From: Actinomycetota bacterium
GTDB taxonomy: Bacteria > Actinomycetota > Acidimicrobiia > Acidimicrobiales > Ilumatobacteraceae
Direction of reading: 5' to 3'
Assembly: GCA_005793785.1 (NCBI GenBank)
Contig: SXPW01000142.1
Coordinates: forward strand, 1-7,713
DNA: 7,713 bases
Shown here: positions 1 through 6,534 of the stretch, one piece after another
Layout of the letters: each line of letters starts with the position of its first letter
How positions within the stretch are numbered: position 1 is the first letter of the stretch
The notes under the pieces: generated by a model
What the model was told of the DNA's origin: nothing
Database searches by the model: none
What the model saw: the letters and a program-made list of their open reading frames with translations, nothing else
Program-made: the position numbers and the translations under genes

Positions 1-146
1 ACTTCGGACACGTCGATGACACGAATGTCGCTGCCCTGCTTGTCATCGGCCGCGCGTGCGGCACTCTTCGCCACTGCGAGCGTGTCCGCATCGATGTCAG
101 GAACACTCGCGGTGTTTGGAGCCGTCCGAGACTCGCTATTTTCCAC
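1..146 (-). CDS. rsfS: Ribosome silencing factor RsfS (N-terminal part, cut by left edge)
   Basis: RsfS (Iojap/RsfA family) binds ribosomal protein uL14 on the large subunit and blocks subunit joining when nutrients are scarce. Forty-eight codons are visible, starting at a GTG and running off the left edge. After a variable lead of about 20 residues, the stretch with ARAADDKQGSDIRVIDVSE matches the typical RsfS start (A-x-x-A-A-x-x-A-D-D-K followed by a hydrophobic strand and D-V-S). The GTG is the only in-frame start that keeps this conserved region; the next GTG would remove part of it. The start lies inside the end of the upstream LCP-like gene (11-bp overlap), and there is no strong Shine-Dalgarno, so translation probably depends on coupling. 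Its place downstream of nadD is the usual bacterial neighbourhood for rsfS. The catalytically silent C-terminal part cannot be checked here. Confidence 0.87.
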   Translation of the reverse strand, partial: MENSESRTAPNTASVPDIDADTLAVAKSAARAADDKQGSDIRVIDVSE

Positions 147-1332
147 TGCGCACCAGTTCCGCAAACTCCGTCCCCAGCGTCACCGACGCATCGATGCCGG
201 AGACTGGAGATGTCCACCGTTCGACGGTCACGGTACCGAAGTCGTCGGCGATCAGGCTCATAAGGTCTGCGGTCGTTTCGGAATCACCCGCCACCAACGT
301 CGCCGCCGACTCCCTTGCCGACACCTCGCGCATCACGCCGACGCCGATGCCCGCCTCAAGGAACCTTGCCACCGCTGCCCGACTCACGATTGGGTCGTTG
401 AACGGACTATCGATCATCACCGTGAGTGGATAATCACCGCCAACGAGCGCACTCGGCGCCACCGAGGCGAACACCATCGTGACCTCCGCCCGATCCAACG
501 AATACATGTCGATTCGCTTCGGATTCACGGCCGTATCAATCACCGGTGCCGCGCTCAACTGCCACACCTGCAACGTACCCGCCATCACCCGCTTGAGGAA
601 ATTGTTCACGTCCGCCAGACCTGCCGGCGTTGCATCGACCTCGGGTGGGAGTTCGAGACCTGCGCCGACTCGCTCGGCGATACCGTTCCACACCTCCCGA
701 TGGCGGGCGAACCGCTCCGACTCCTTCTCGTTGTCGCGGCGCGCCAGCAGGATGTCGACGACGCGATCCACCGGATACAACGTCTCGCCGGCATCGGCAA
801 GTTTCGTCGGGGTTCCATCGACGGCAACGGTGATCACCTCGCGATCCAACAACACTTCGACTCCGCCGAGCGGCGCCAGCACATTGATGAGCTCGACTCG
901 TCCGAGCGCTGCGACGGTAACGAAGGAGACGTCCAGCAAACCCTGCACCTCACTCGCCAAACCGCCGAGGCCGTCCCGGGCATAGACCTCCGCCAAACGT
1001 CGGGGCGACTCCTGTTTGCTTGCGTTGGCAACTTGTTCGACCTCGGTTGCCGCGCCAATCGGAACCAACACCGCGGTGCCACCAACTCCACTGGCGGCCA
1101 GCGTGACTACGGCGACGTGGCTCAACTGACCACCCTGACCAAGCGCAGCGATGAGCGCTGCTGGGGTCGCAGGAATCTCCAGTCCTGAGGTCGCCACGCT
1201 GTTCGTCGATCGCGAATCGAGGAGTTGGTTCCACGCCAGCGTGACACCAATCGGCAGCGTCAATGCCGCGAGCACTCCTGCAGCAATCGCGATTCGGAGT
1301 GCACGAATCTGACGGGATCGAAACGTCGTCAT
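136..1332 (-). CDS. Membrane-anchored LCP-like protein with LytR C-terminal domain
   Basis: The 398-residue product starts with a short basic cytoplasmic tail and one hydrophobic segment (about residues 12-33), so it is probably a type II membrane protein facing outwards. Residues about 70-262 look like a divergent LytR-CpsA-Psr (LCP) domain: a hydrophobic strand, APLGGVEV (153-160) resembling the LCP 'D-A-L-G-G-V-x-V' segment, and an Arg-rich RRDNEKESERFARHREVW stretch (198-215) resembling the LCP 'R-x-x-D-x-x-R-x-x-R-Q' helix. Residues about 300-395 resemble the LytR_C domain (VMIDSP... AARFLEAG-like helix... DASVTLG). LCP enzymes attach glycopolymers to peptidoglycan. Here the usual strand ending 'S-I-P-R-D' reads VPIGAATEV, so a key arginine appears absent and catalysis is doubtful. 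The ATG overlaps the nadD stop as ATGA, implying translational coupling. The domain assignment is by eye and the LCP part is weaker than the LytR_C part. Confidence 0.7.
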   Translation of the reverse strand: MTTFRSRQIRALRIAIAAGVLAALTLPIGVTLAWNQLLDSRSTNSVATSGLEIPATPAALIAALGQGGQLSHVAVVTLAASGVGGTAVLVPIGAATEVEQVANASKQESPRRLAEVYARDGLGGLASEVQGLLDVSFVTVAALGRVELINVLAPLGGVEVLLDREVITVAVDGTPTKLADAGETLYPVDRVVDILLARRDNEKESERFARHREVWNGIAERVGAGLELPPEVDATPAGLADVNNFLKRVMAGTLQVWQLSAAPVIDTAVNPKRIDMYSLDRAEVTMVFASVAPSALVGGDYPLTVMIDSPFNDPIVSRAAVARFLEAGIGVGVMREVSARESAATLVAGDSETTADLMSLIADDFGTVTVERWTSPVSGIDASVTLGTEFAELVRSGK

Positions 1333-1952
1333 GTGCGATTCGTGGTCGTGCCGTGGAGCGATGTCGAATCGGTTCCTGTGGTGCGGTAGAGACCGCGTTC
1401 GCGAATCGTCGCTTGCACCGACGACGGAATGAACTCTTGGACGTCTGCACCCGAGCGCAACCGCTCTCGCAACTGTGTGCTACTGATATCGATCGGCGGA
1501 ACGACGAGCATCTTCCAATCCCGTTGCGGGTCGGTGACGAAGCCGGGGCGGTTCACCACCACGATGGTCGCCAACCTTCCGATCTCCACTGACTCGTGCC
1601 AAGTCGGAAAGTCGTCCACCAGGTCGCGACCAATGATGAGGTAGAGCACGGCATCACCGTGCGATGCCCGCAATTCGCGGAGCGTTGCGACGGTGTAGCT
1701 CGGACCGCCGCGACGGATCTCCATGTCGCTGGCCACCAGCCCCGACTCGCCTGTCACGAGAGCCTCCACCATTGCGAGTCGGTCCGCCGCCGGGGTGACC
1801 GCTCGTTCGGGGGATTTCTTCCAGGGGTCGTTTGCCACCACGAGGAGCACCCGATCCAATCCGAGGGTGTCACGCGCCGCACGAGCCACCGCCACATGTC
1901 CGAGATGAGGGGGGTCGAAGGTGCCGCCGAACACCCCGAATCGTTGCGGCAC
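1329..1952 (-). CDS. nadD: Nicotinate-nucleotide adenylyltransferase NadD
   Basis: NadD transfers AMP from ATP to nicotinate mononucleotide, giving deamido-NAD in the cytoplasm, a shared step of de novo and salvage NAD synthesis. The 207-residue protein has the nucleotidyltransferase signatures in order: GGTFDPPHLGH (9-19, with the HxGH motif at 16-19), NDPWKKSP (41-48) followed by the family's A-x-x-R-L-A-M-V segment (56-62), an LIIGRDLVDDFPTWHE block (105-120) and ISSTQLR (156-162). Length fits the family (about 190-215). I chose the GTG at 1952 because it starts three residues before the first core strand. The frame stays open upstream to a TTG at 2015, but those 21 extra residues look non-conserved. 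No Shine-Dalgarno is seen; a possible -10 element lies just upstream. It is the first gene of the coupled cluster leading to rsfS. Confidence 0.93.
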   Translation of the reverse strand: MPQRFGVFGGTFDPPHLGHVAVARAARDTLGLDRVLLVVANDPWKKSPERAVTPAADRLAMVEALVTGESGLVASDMEIRRGGPSYTVATLRELRASHGDAVLYLIIGRDLVDDFPTWHESVEIGRLATIVVVNRPGFVTDPQRDWKMLVVPPIDISSTQLRERLRSGADVQEFIPSSVQATIRERGLYRTTGTDSTSLHGTTTNRT

Positions 1953-1959
1953 GACGCAA

Positions 1960-1965
1960 ATGCTA
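1960..1965 (-). promoter_or_regulatory. Possible -10 element of nadD (leaderless spacing)
   Basis: Read on the minus strand the hexamer is TAGCAT (TAnnnT), ending 7 bases before the GTG chosen for nadD. This places a transcription start at or one base before the start codon, as in the leaderless genes common in actinobacteria, and would explain the lack of a Shine-Dalgarno. No convincing -35 is seen 16-18 bp upstream. TAnnnT is a short pattern, so this is a weak call. Confidence 0.3.
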
Positions 1966-2080
1966 CGAGTCCGCGGGTCGAGGCACCGTTGAGCATTGGT
2001 CCGGAAAACCGCCAAAGTGGCGTATCTGCGCGAGTCGGGGGGCTTCTATCGGGAATCTGGTGAAATTTGCAACATTCCTC

Positions 2081-2110
2081 TTGACTTCGTGCGTGACATT
2101 CCTGTAACTT
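2081..2110 (+). promoter_or_regulatory. Candidate promoter of the sigma-factor gene
   Basis: TTGACT (2081-2086) matches five of six bases of the -35 consensus. TAACTT (2105-2110) keeps the T-A-n-n-n-T of a -10 box, with an 18-bp spacer. Transcription would start near 2117, leaving a leader of about 94 nt before the ATG at 2211. It is the best housekeeping-type promoter visible in the divergent nadD/sigma gap. Inferred from pattern only. Confidence 0.45.
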
Positions 2111-2210
2111 CGCAAGTCCCCCGAATATCTGAAATCCCCCACAACCCCCCGACGCCATTCAGCACCCCTCTGGGTGATGCGTGTCGTCATCCCCACAGAA
2201 AGCACCCACA
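2111..2210 (+). other. C-rich leader with hairpin before the sigma gene
   Basis: The stretch 2117-2170 holds 28 C and only 5 G in 54 bases. It carries C runs at 2118-2122, 2136-2140, 2145-2150 and 2165-2168. An imperfect hairpin follows: TGGG/GATG (2171-2179, one bulged T at 2175) pairs with CATCCCCA (2188-2195) around an 8-base loop, ending 15 bases before the ATG. A C-rich, G-poor RNA resembles a Rho-loading region, and the hairpin could affect ribosome access. Both roles are inference. The rest of the divergent gap shows no gene. Confidence 0.35.
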
Positions 2211-3038
2211 ATGTCTGACTCCATCGGTCTGTACCTCAACGACATCGGCAAGGTTCCCCTGCTCAACGCCGAGGACGAGCGCACCCTCTCGAAGGCCATC
2301 GAAGCGGGTCGGGTTGCCGAGGCGAAGATGAAGAAGGGTCAACGAACGGCTGCCCTGCGCAAGGACCTCCGTGATGCCAAGCGCGCCAAGGATCGATTCA
2401 TTCGTGCCAACCTGCGCCTCGTCGTGTCGATCGCGCGTCGTTACCCGTTGCCACAAGGCATGGACCTACTCGACCTCATCCAAGAGGGCAACCTGGGTCT
2501 TGAACACGCGGTCGACAAGTTCGACTGGCGTCGAGGCTTCAAGTTCTCCACGTACGCAACGTTCTGGATTCGACAGGCCATCGGTCGCGCACTCGACCAG
2601 AAGGCAAGCCTCATACGAATTCCCGGCGATCGCTCGGCAAACCTCCGTGCCGCGTTGCGTCAGGGTTCGGGAGATGCCGACGGTTTGAGCGCCGAGAACG
2701 CCGAGTTGCACCGCCTCACCACGCCTGTCTCCCTCGACAAGCCGATCGGTGACGACGGCGATGCCACGCTCGGTGACCTCGTACCGAATCACGACATGAG
2801 CCCCGAGGAGGCCGTCATGTCACGGGCCTCGGAAGACATGTTGAACAAGTTGCTCGACACGCTCGATTCGCGCGCTCGATACGCCGTCGAAGCCCGTTTC
2901 GGCCTCTTCGGAGGCGAGCGAAAGAGCTTCCGCGAAGTCGGCGAGGAACTCGGCGTCACCGCCGAGGCCGCACGTCGACTCGTGAGCCGCGCGGTGGAGT
3001 CCTTGCAAGAGGACGCCCCCGACTACCTCACGGTCTGA
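2211..3038 (+). CDS. RNA polymerase sigma-70 family factor (group 2-like, divergent)
   Basis: This is a 275-residue sigma factor that would direct RNA polymerase core to promoters. Region 1.2 is DSIGLYLNDIGKVPLL (3-18). Region 2 spans about 60-138, with NLRLVVSIARRY (67-78), DLIQEGNLGL (88-97) and FSTYATFWIRQAIGRAL (112-128). Region 4 spans about 210-268, including the GLFGGE and SFREVGEELGVT segments and the helix that reads the -35. There is no region 1.1, so it is not a typical primary sigma. Region 3 is shortened: 33 residues lie between IRIP and PVSLDKP, against about 50 in E. coli RpoD by my recollection. At aligned positions W433 is F118, T440 is G125, R584 is A251 and Q589 is R256. 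I prefer the ATG at 2211 over the GTG at 2181 because region 1.2 starts almost at once; a weak AGAAAG precedes it. Product class is sure; its regulon is unknown. Confidence 0.93.
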   Translation: MSDSIGLYLNDIGKVPLLNAEDERTLSKAIEAGRVAEAKMKKGQRTAALRKDLRDAKRAKDRFIRANLRLVVSIARRYPLPQGMDLLDLIQEGNLGLEHAVDKFDWRRGFKFSTYATFWIRQAIGRALDQKASLIRIPGDRSANLRAALRQGSGDADGLSAENAELHRLTTPVSLDKPIGDDGDATLGDLVPNHDMSPEEAVMSRASEDMLNKLLDTLDSRARYAVEARFGLFGGERKSFREVGEELGVTAEAARRLVSRAVESLQEDAPDYLTV

Positions 3039-3102
3039 GCCAGGATCGTCGACACCGTCGCGTCACAGCACCACGCTGTTGCGCGTCCATAGCCTGAAAG
3101 GC

Positions 3103-3107
3103 GAGGA
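3103..3107 (+). promoter_or_regulatory. Shine-Dalgarno deciding the DAHP synthase start
   Basis: GAGGA lies 4 bases before the ATG at 3112, with GAAAGG (3096-3101) also available further upstream. This supports the ATG over the upstream in-frame TTG at 3079, which would add 11 residues not expected for the family. The whole gap after the sigma gene (3039-3111) shows no clear promoter or terminator. Confidence 0.5.
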
Positions 3108-3111
3108 CGGT

Positions 3112-4458
3112 ATGCCAAAGAACTGGACGAAGGGCACCTGGCAGTCGATGCCTGCCGCCCAGCAACCCGAGTGGCCCGACGGTGCGGCACTCGATCGGGC
3201 GCTCAAACAGATCGAATCGTTCCCACCCCTCGTGTTCGCCGGTGAGGCTCGGACGCTCATGACGACCCTTGGTCATGTCGCCAACGGCAACGCATTCCTG
3301 TTGCAAGCCGGGGACTGTGCGGAGAGTTTCGAGGAATTCACCGCGGTGAACATCCGCGAAAAGTTGCGCGTCATCCTGCAGATGGCGGTGGTCCTTACCT
3401 ATTCGATGGGCGTACCCGTTGTGAAGGTGGGTCGCATCGCTGGCCAATTCGCCAAACCACGCTCCAGCAACACCGAGAAGATCGGTTCGCGCGAGGTTCC
3501 GTCGTTCCGTGGTCACATGGTGAACGATCCGGCGCCCCACGACGAAGCGCGCATACCCGATCCACAGCGACTCGTGCAGGCTTACCACCAGTCGGCGAGC
3601 ACGCTCAACTTGTTGCGCGCCTTCACCAAGGGAGGTTTCGCCGACCTCAATCGCGTGCACGCATGGAACCAGGAGTTCGTCGCGACCAGTGCCGAGGGCC
3701 AGCGATACGAACAAATGGCGGCGGAAATCGAGCGCGCCCTGGCCTTCATGCGCGCATGCGGAGTCGACACCGAAAGCCACAGCGCACTACATGAGGTTGA
3801 CGTCTACACCTCGCACGAGGCGTTGATTCTCGGATATGAGGAGGCACTCACACGTCAGGACTCGCTGACCGGGGGTTGGTACGACTGCTCTGCGCACATG
3901 TTGTGGATCGGTGAGCGCACCCGTCAGCTCGATGGTGCGCACGTCGAGTTCCTGCGCGGTGTCGGCAACCCCATCGGGGTCAAAATCGGTCCGAACACCA
4001 CCGCCGACTACGTGTTGTCGTTGTGTGAAACGCTGAATCCCAATCGCGTACCCGGACGGCTCACGTTGATTTCGCGCATGGGAGCAGACAAGGTCGAGGG
4101 TGCGCTGCGTCCACTCCTGCGGGCAGTGCGTGATGCGGGCCACCCCGTGGTGTGGATCTGCGACCCGATGCACGGCAACACGTTCACCGCCGACAACGGA
4201 CGAAAGACTCGGCACTTCGACGAGATTCTGCGCGAAATCGTCGGCTTCGTCGGCGCCCACCGTGCGGAGAACACCTGGCCGGGCGGAATCCACATCGAGC
4301 TCACCGGCGAGAACGTGACCGAATGTCTGGGCGGAGTCGAAGCGGTATCCCAGGGCGATCTCGACACGCGTTACGAGACGGTGTGCGATCCCCGACTCAA
4401 CGCTCGCCAATCGATCGACCTCGCCTTCCGCGTTGCGGACATGATTCGTAATTCCTAA
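3112..4458 (+). CDS. aroG: Class II 3-deoxy-7-phosphoheptulonate (DAHP) synthase
   Basis: This enzyme condenses phosphoenolpyruvate with erythrose 4-phosphate to DAHP, the entry step to aromatic amino acids and chorismate. The 448-residue protein is a class II (plant/mycobacterial) type. Visible signatures: AGDCAE (66-71), VGRIAGQFAKPRSS (106-119), LLRAFTKGG (167-175), SRMGADK (321-327), CDPMHGN (350-356), HIELTGENVTECLGG (394-408) and CDPRLN (425-430). The metal ligands known from M. tuberculosis AroG (Cys87, His369, Glu411, Asp441) align with Cys69, His354, Glu396 and Asp426, and the substrate-binding arginine with Arg108. All expected catalytic residues are present. The length is close to the mycobacterial enzyme, with a slightly shorter N-terminus. 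It follows the sigma gene by 73 bp and could be co-transcribed. Type II enzymes of this kind are often controlled by aromatic amino acids and chorismate mutase; nothing here shows whether that holds. Confidence 0.96.
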   Translation: MPKNWTKGTWQSMPAAQQPEWPDGAALDRALKQIESFPPLVFAGEARTLMTTLGHVANGNAFLLQAGDCAESFEEFTAVNIREKLRVILQMAVVLTYSMGVPVVKVGRIAGQFAKPRSSNTEKIGSREVPSFRGHMVNDPAPHDEARIPDPQRLVQAYHQSASTLNLLRAFTKGGFADLNRVHAWNQEFVATSAEGQRYEQMAAEIERALAFMRACGVDTESHSALHEVDVYTSHEALILGYEEALTRQDSLTGGWYDCSAHMLWIGERTRQLDGAHVEFLRGVGNPIGVKIGPNTTADYVLSLCETLNPNRVPGRLTLISRMGADKVEGALRPLLRAVRDAGHPVVWICDPMHGNTFTADNGRKTRHFDEILREIVGFVGAHRAENTWPGGIHIELTGENVTECLGGVEAVSQGDLDTRYETVCDPRLNARQSIDLAFRVADMIRNS

Positions 4459-4509
4459 GCGGGACGAATCACCCACCTCGGCGGTCGGACACAACTAGCG
4501 TCGCTCGCG

Positions 4510-5322
4510 GTGCGCGCCTTCGAACACATCACAACATGGCCGGTCGACCAGGTTGCCGCTGCGGTGATCGATCCACGTGGTGAGATTCATCTTCACGGCG
4601 ACGAGTCGCGGGTGTTCCGCCTCGCGTCGGTGAGCAAGGTGATTACCGCGTGGGCGGTGCTGGTGGCGTGCGAAGAAGGCACGGTGTCGCTTGCCGACCC
4701 AATTGGTCAGGAGGGTTGCACCGTTCGACACCTCCTGGCACACGCCGGCGGATATCCGTTCGAGGGAACGGCGCCAATCGGTGCACCGGCTGTTCGGCGC
4801 ACCTATTCGAACACCGGGTACGAGATGCTGTCGAACCACTTGGCGGACTGCAGCGGGATGGATTTCTGGGATTACGTCGACGGTGCGGTCTTCGAACCGC
4901 TCGGCATCGTCGCCGTGCCACAATCGGGCAGTGCCGCCAAGGACGCGCGCCTCGACATCGTGCATCTCTCTCTGTTTCTCGCCGAGATGCGTCGCCCGCG
5001 ACTGCTGGCGCGCGATTCGTTCGTCGAAGCCGTTACGCCACAATTCGATGAGCTCGACGGAATCGTTCCGGGACTCGGCAAATTCGATCCGTGTCCGTGG
5101 GGACTCGGACCTGAGATTCGGGGCAACAAACATCCACATTGGATGTCGCCGCACAACTCGGCCGTCAGCTACGGACACTTTGGCGGTAGCGGCACGTTCG
5201 TGTGGGTCGATCCGATTACCGACGTCGCATGCGCGGTGCTCGCAGATCGAGAGTTCGACGAGTGGGCGCTCGCCCACTGGCCCGAATTCTCTAGTGCGGT
5301 GTTGGCTGAATTCGCCCGTTAG
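4510..5322 (+). CDS. Serine beta-lactamase-related hydrolase (class C/esterase VIII fold)
   Basis: The 270-residue protein belongs to the Beta-lactamase (PF00144-like) family of serine hydrolases, which covers class C beta-lactamases, DD-peptidases and family VIII esterases. The three active-site elements are present: S40-V-S-K43 (SxxK, nucleophile and base), Y99-S-N101 (YxN) and H223-F-G225 (the HxG variant of the KTG box). The segment TVRHLLAHAGG (71-81) is also typical. No signal peptide or membrane segment is seen, so it is probably cytoplasmic, which argues against a resistance beta-lactamase and for an esterase or amidase; the substrate is unknown. At 270 residues it is shorter than AmpC (about 360). 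The GTG at 4510 is the only start in a frame open since 4459, with no clear Shine-Dalgarno. It lies 51 bp after the DAHP synthase gene, and its stop overlaps the convergent thiolase stop by 4 bp. Confidence 0.86.
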   Translation: MRAFEHITTWPVDQVAAAVIDPRGEIHLHGDESRVFRLASVSKVITAWAVLVACEEGTVSLADPIGQEGCTVRHLLAHAGGYPFEGTAPIGAPAVRRTYSNTGYEMLSNHLADCSGMDFWDYVDGAVFEPLGIVAVPQSGSAAKDARLDIVHLSLFLAEMRRPRLLARDSFVEAVTPQFDELDGIVPGLGKFDPCPWGLGPEIRGNKHPHWMSPHNSAVSYGHFGGSGTFVWVDPITDVACAVLADREFDEWALAHWPEFSSAVLAEFAR

Positions 5323-6521
5323 CTGAGGCGTTCAACGATCATCGCCATGCCTTGGCCGCCGCCGACGCACATGGTTTCCAGACCGTACTGCTTGTTGCGG
5401 TGCTGCAGACCGTTGATGAGCGTGGTCATGATGCGCGCGCCGGTCATACCGAACGGGTGACCGAGTGCGATGGCACCACCGTGGACGTTGAGTTTGTCCA
5501 TCGGAATGCCGATGTGTTTGGCGGACGGTATCACCTGTGCGGCGAACGCCTCGTTGATTTCGAACAAGTCGATTTGATCGGCGGTCATGCCGGCCCGCTT
5601 CAACGCCTGCCGTGAGGCTTCGATCGGACCGAGCCCCATGATTTCCGGATTGAGACCGGAGACTCCCGATGACACGATTCTCGCCAGAGGAGTGATTCCC
5701 AGCTTCTTGGCCTTCTCATCGCTCATGACGAGCACCGCCGCCGCGCCATCGTTGAGCGGGCACGCATTTCCCGCGGTGATCTGGCCGTCGGGACGGAACG
5801 CAGGCTTCAACCCGGAGAGCGCCTCGACAGTCGTTCCAGCACGAGGACCGTCGTCCTTGCTGATGACACGTCCGTCGGGAAGCGTCAACGGTGTGATTTC
5901 GCGCGAGAAGAATCCGTTGTCGACGTGCTCACATGCACGCTGTTGCGAGCGCGCTGCAAACTCGTCCATCTCTTGCCGAGTGACGCCTTCGACTTCTCGG
6001 ACGTTCTCGGCCGTTTGTCCCATGGCGATGTACATGTCCGAGATTCCCTGCGGCGGCGTCCAGGTTGGCTGTCCACCCGCAGCGCGCGCCTTGGTGCGTT
6101 CGCCGGGCGTCTTGAAGATGGGGTTCGGTGCCGTGTCACTCGCACCACTGGCGTAGCGACTCACGGTCTCTACTCCTGCGGCGATGAAGCAGTCGCCCTC
6201 CCCCGCCTTGATGGCATGGGCGGCCATGCGTATGGTCTGCAAACTCGACGAGCAGTAACGATTCACCGTAACTCCGGGGACGTCGTCGAGACCGGCCAGC
6301 ATCGCCACGACACGCGCGATGTTGAATCCGCCCTCACCGGCGGGTTGACCACAACCCATGATGAGGTCTTCGATGTCCTTCGGTTGAACCTGCGGCACCT
6401 TCGACAACAGCGCGCGCACGATTTGGGCACTCATGTCGTCGGGGCGAAGGTCGACGAGCGATCCCTTGTTGGCGCGCCCGATCGGGCTGCGGGCGGTGGC
6501 GACGATGACGGCGTTGGGCAT
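5319..6521 (-). CDS. Thiolase (acetyl-CoA C-acyltransferase), FadA3-like type
   Basis: Thiolases cleave 3-oxoacyl-CoA with CoA in beta-oxidation or join two acyl-CoAs. The 400-residue protein has the full catalytic set: Cys90 in VNRYCSSSLQT (86-96), NEAFA (323-327), His355 in GGAIALGHPFGMTGAR (348-363) and Cys385 in ETMCVGGGQGMA (382-393). The segments GNACPLNDGAAA (251-262) and GLGPIEA (296-302) match what I recall of mycobacterial acetyl-CoA acetyltransferases of the FadA3 kind. The active-site block differs from the CGSGQQ type of the cholesterol thiolase FadA5, so I do not call it fadA5. The ATG at 6521 has a good Shine-Dalgarno (AAAGGA, 7-base spacing). It is divergent from the P450 gene across 41 bp and convergent with the serine hydrolase gene. 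Degradative beta-oxidation is the likelier role, but a biosynthetic role cannot be excluded. Confidence 0.93.
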   Translation of the reverse strand: MPNAVIVATARSPIGRANKGSLVDLRPDDMSAQIVRALLSKVPQVQPKDIEDLIMGCGQPAGEGGFNIARVVAMLAGLDDVPGVTVNRYCSSSLQTIRMAAHAIKAGEGDCFIAAGVETVSRYASGASDTAPNPIFKTPGERTKARAAGGQPTWTPPQGISDMYIAMGQTAENVREVEGVTRQEMDEFAARSQQRACEHVDNGFFSREITPLTLPDGRVISKDDGPRAGTTVEALSGLKPAFRPDGQITAGNACPLNDGAAAVLVMSDEKAKKLGITPLARIVSSGVSGLNPEIMGLGPIEASRQALKRAGMTADQIDLFEINEAFAAQVIPSAKHIGIPMDKLNVHGGAIALGHPFGMTGARIMTTLINGLQHRNKQYGLETMCVGGGQGMAMIVERLS

Positions 6522-6528
6522 TGGGTGT

Positions 6529-6534
6529 TCCTTT
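6529..6534 (-). promoter_or_regulatory. Shine-Dalgarno of the thiolase gene
   Basis: On the minus strand AAAGGA lies 7 bases before the thiolase ATG at 6521. It is the clearest ribosome binding site in the window and fixes the thiolase start, in contrast to the P450 gene across the same gap, which has none. Confidence 0.65.

Noticed and set aside
16..1188. A 390-codon plus-strand open frame antisense to the LCP-like gene.
   Set aside because: Low-complexity R/H/D-rich translation with no recognisable domain; the opposite strand has clear domains and coupled overlaps. Typical GC-rich shadow.
2010..2022. Perfect 5-bp inverted repeat CGCCA-AAG-TGGCG in the divergent gap.
   Set aside because: Stem too short and loop too tight to call an operator or terminator; easily expected by chance.
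2181..2210. GTG at 2181 as the start of the sigma factor.
   Set aside because: It would add ten non-conserved residues and lies in the loop of the leader hairpin; the ATG at 2211 sits right before region 1.2.
3065..3079. ACAGC-ACCAC-GCTGT inverted repeat between the sigma and DAHP synthase genes, considered as a terminator.
   Set aside because: Only 5 bp of stem and no T run after it.
3028..3780. A 250-codon minus-strand open frame across the DAHP synthase gene.
   Set aside because: The plus strand encodes an unmistakable class II DAHP synthase; this frame has no domain and spans the intergenic gap.
4495..5277. A 260-codon minus-strand open frame opposite the serine hydrolase gene.
   Set aside because: No family features, while the plus strand keeps the SxxK, YxN and HxG motifs in order.
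4510..5322. An antibiotic-resistance beta-lactamase.
   Set aside because: No signal peptide, short length and a family dominated by esterases and peptidases; resistance cannot be supported.
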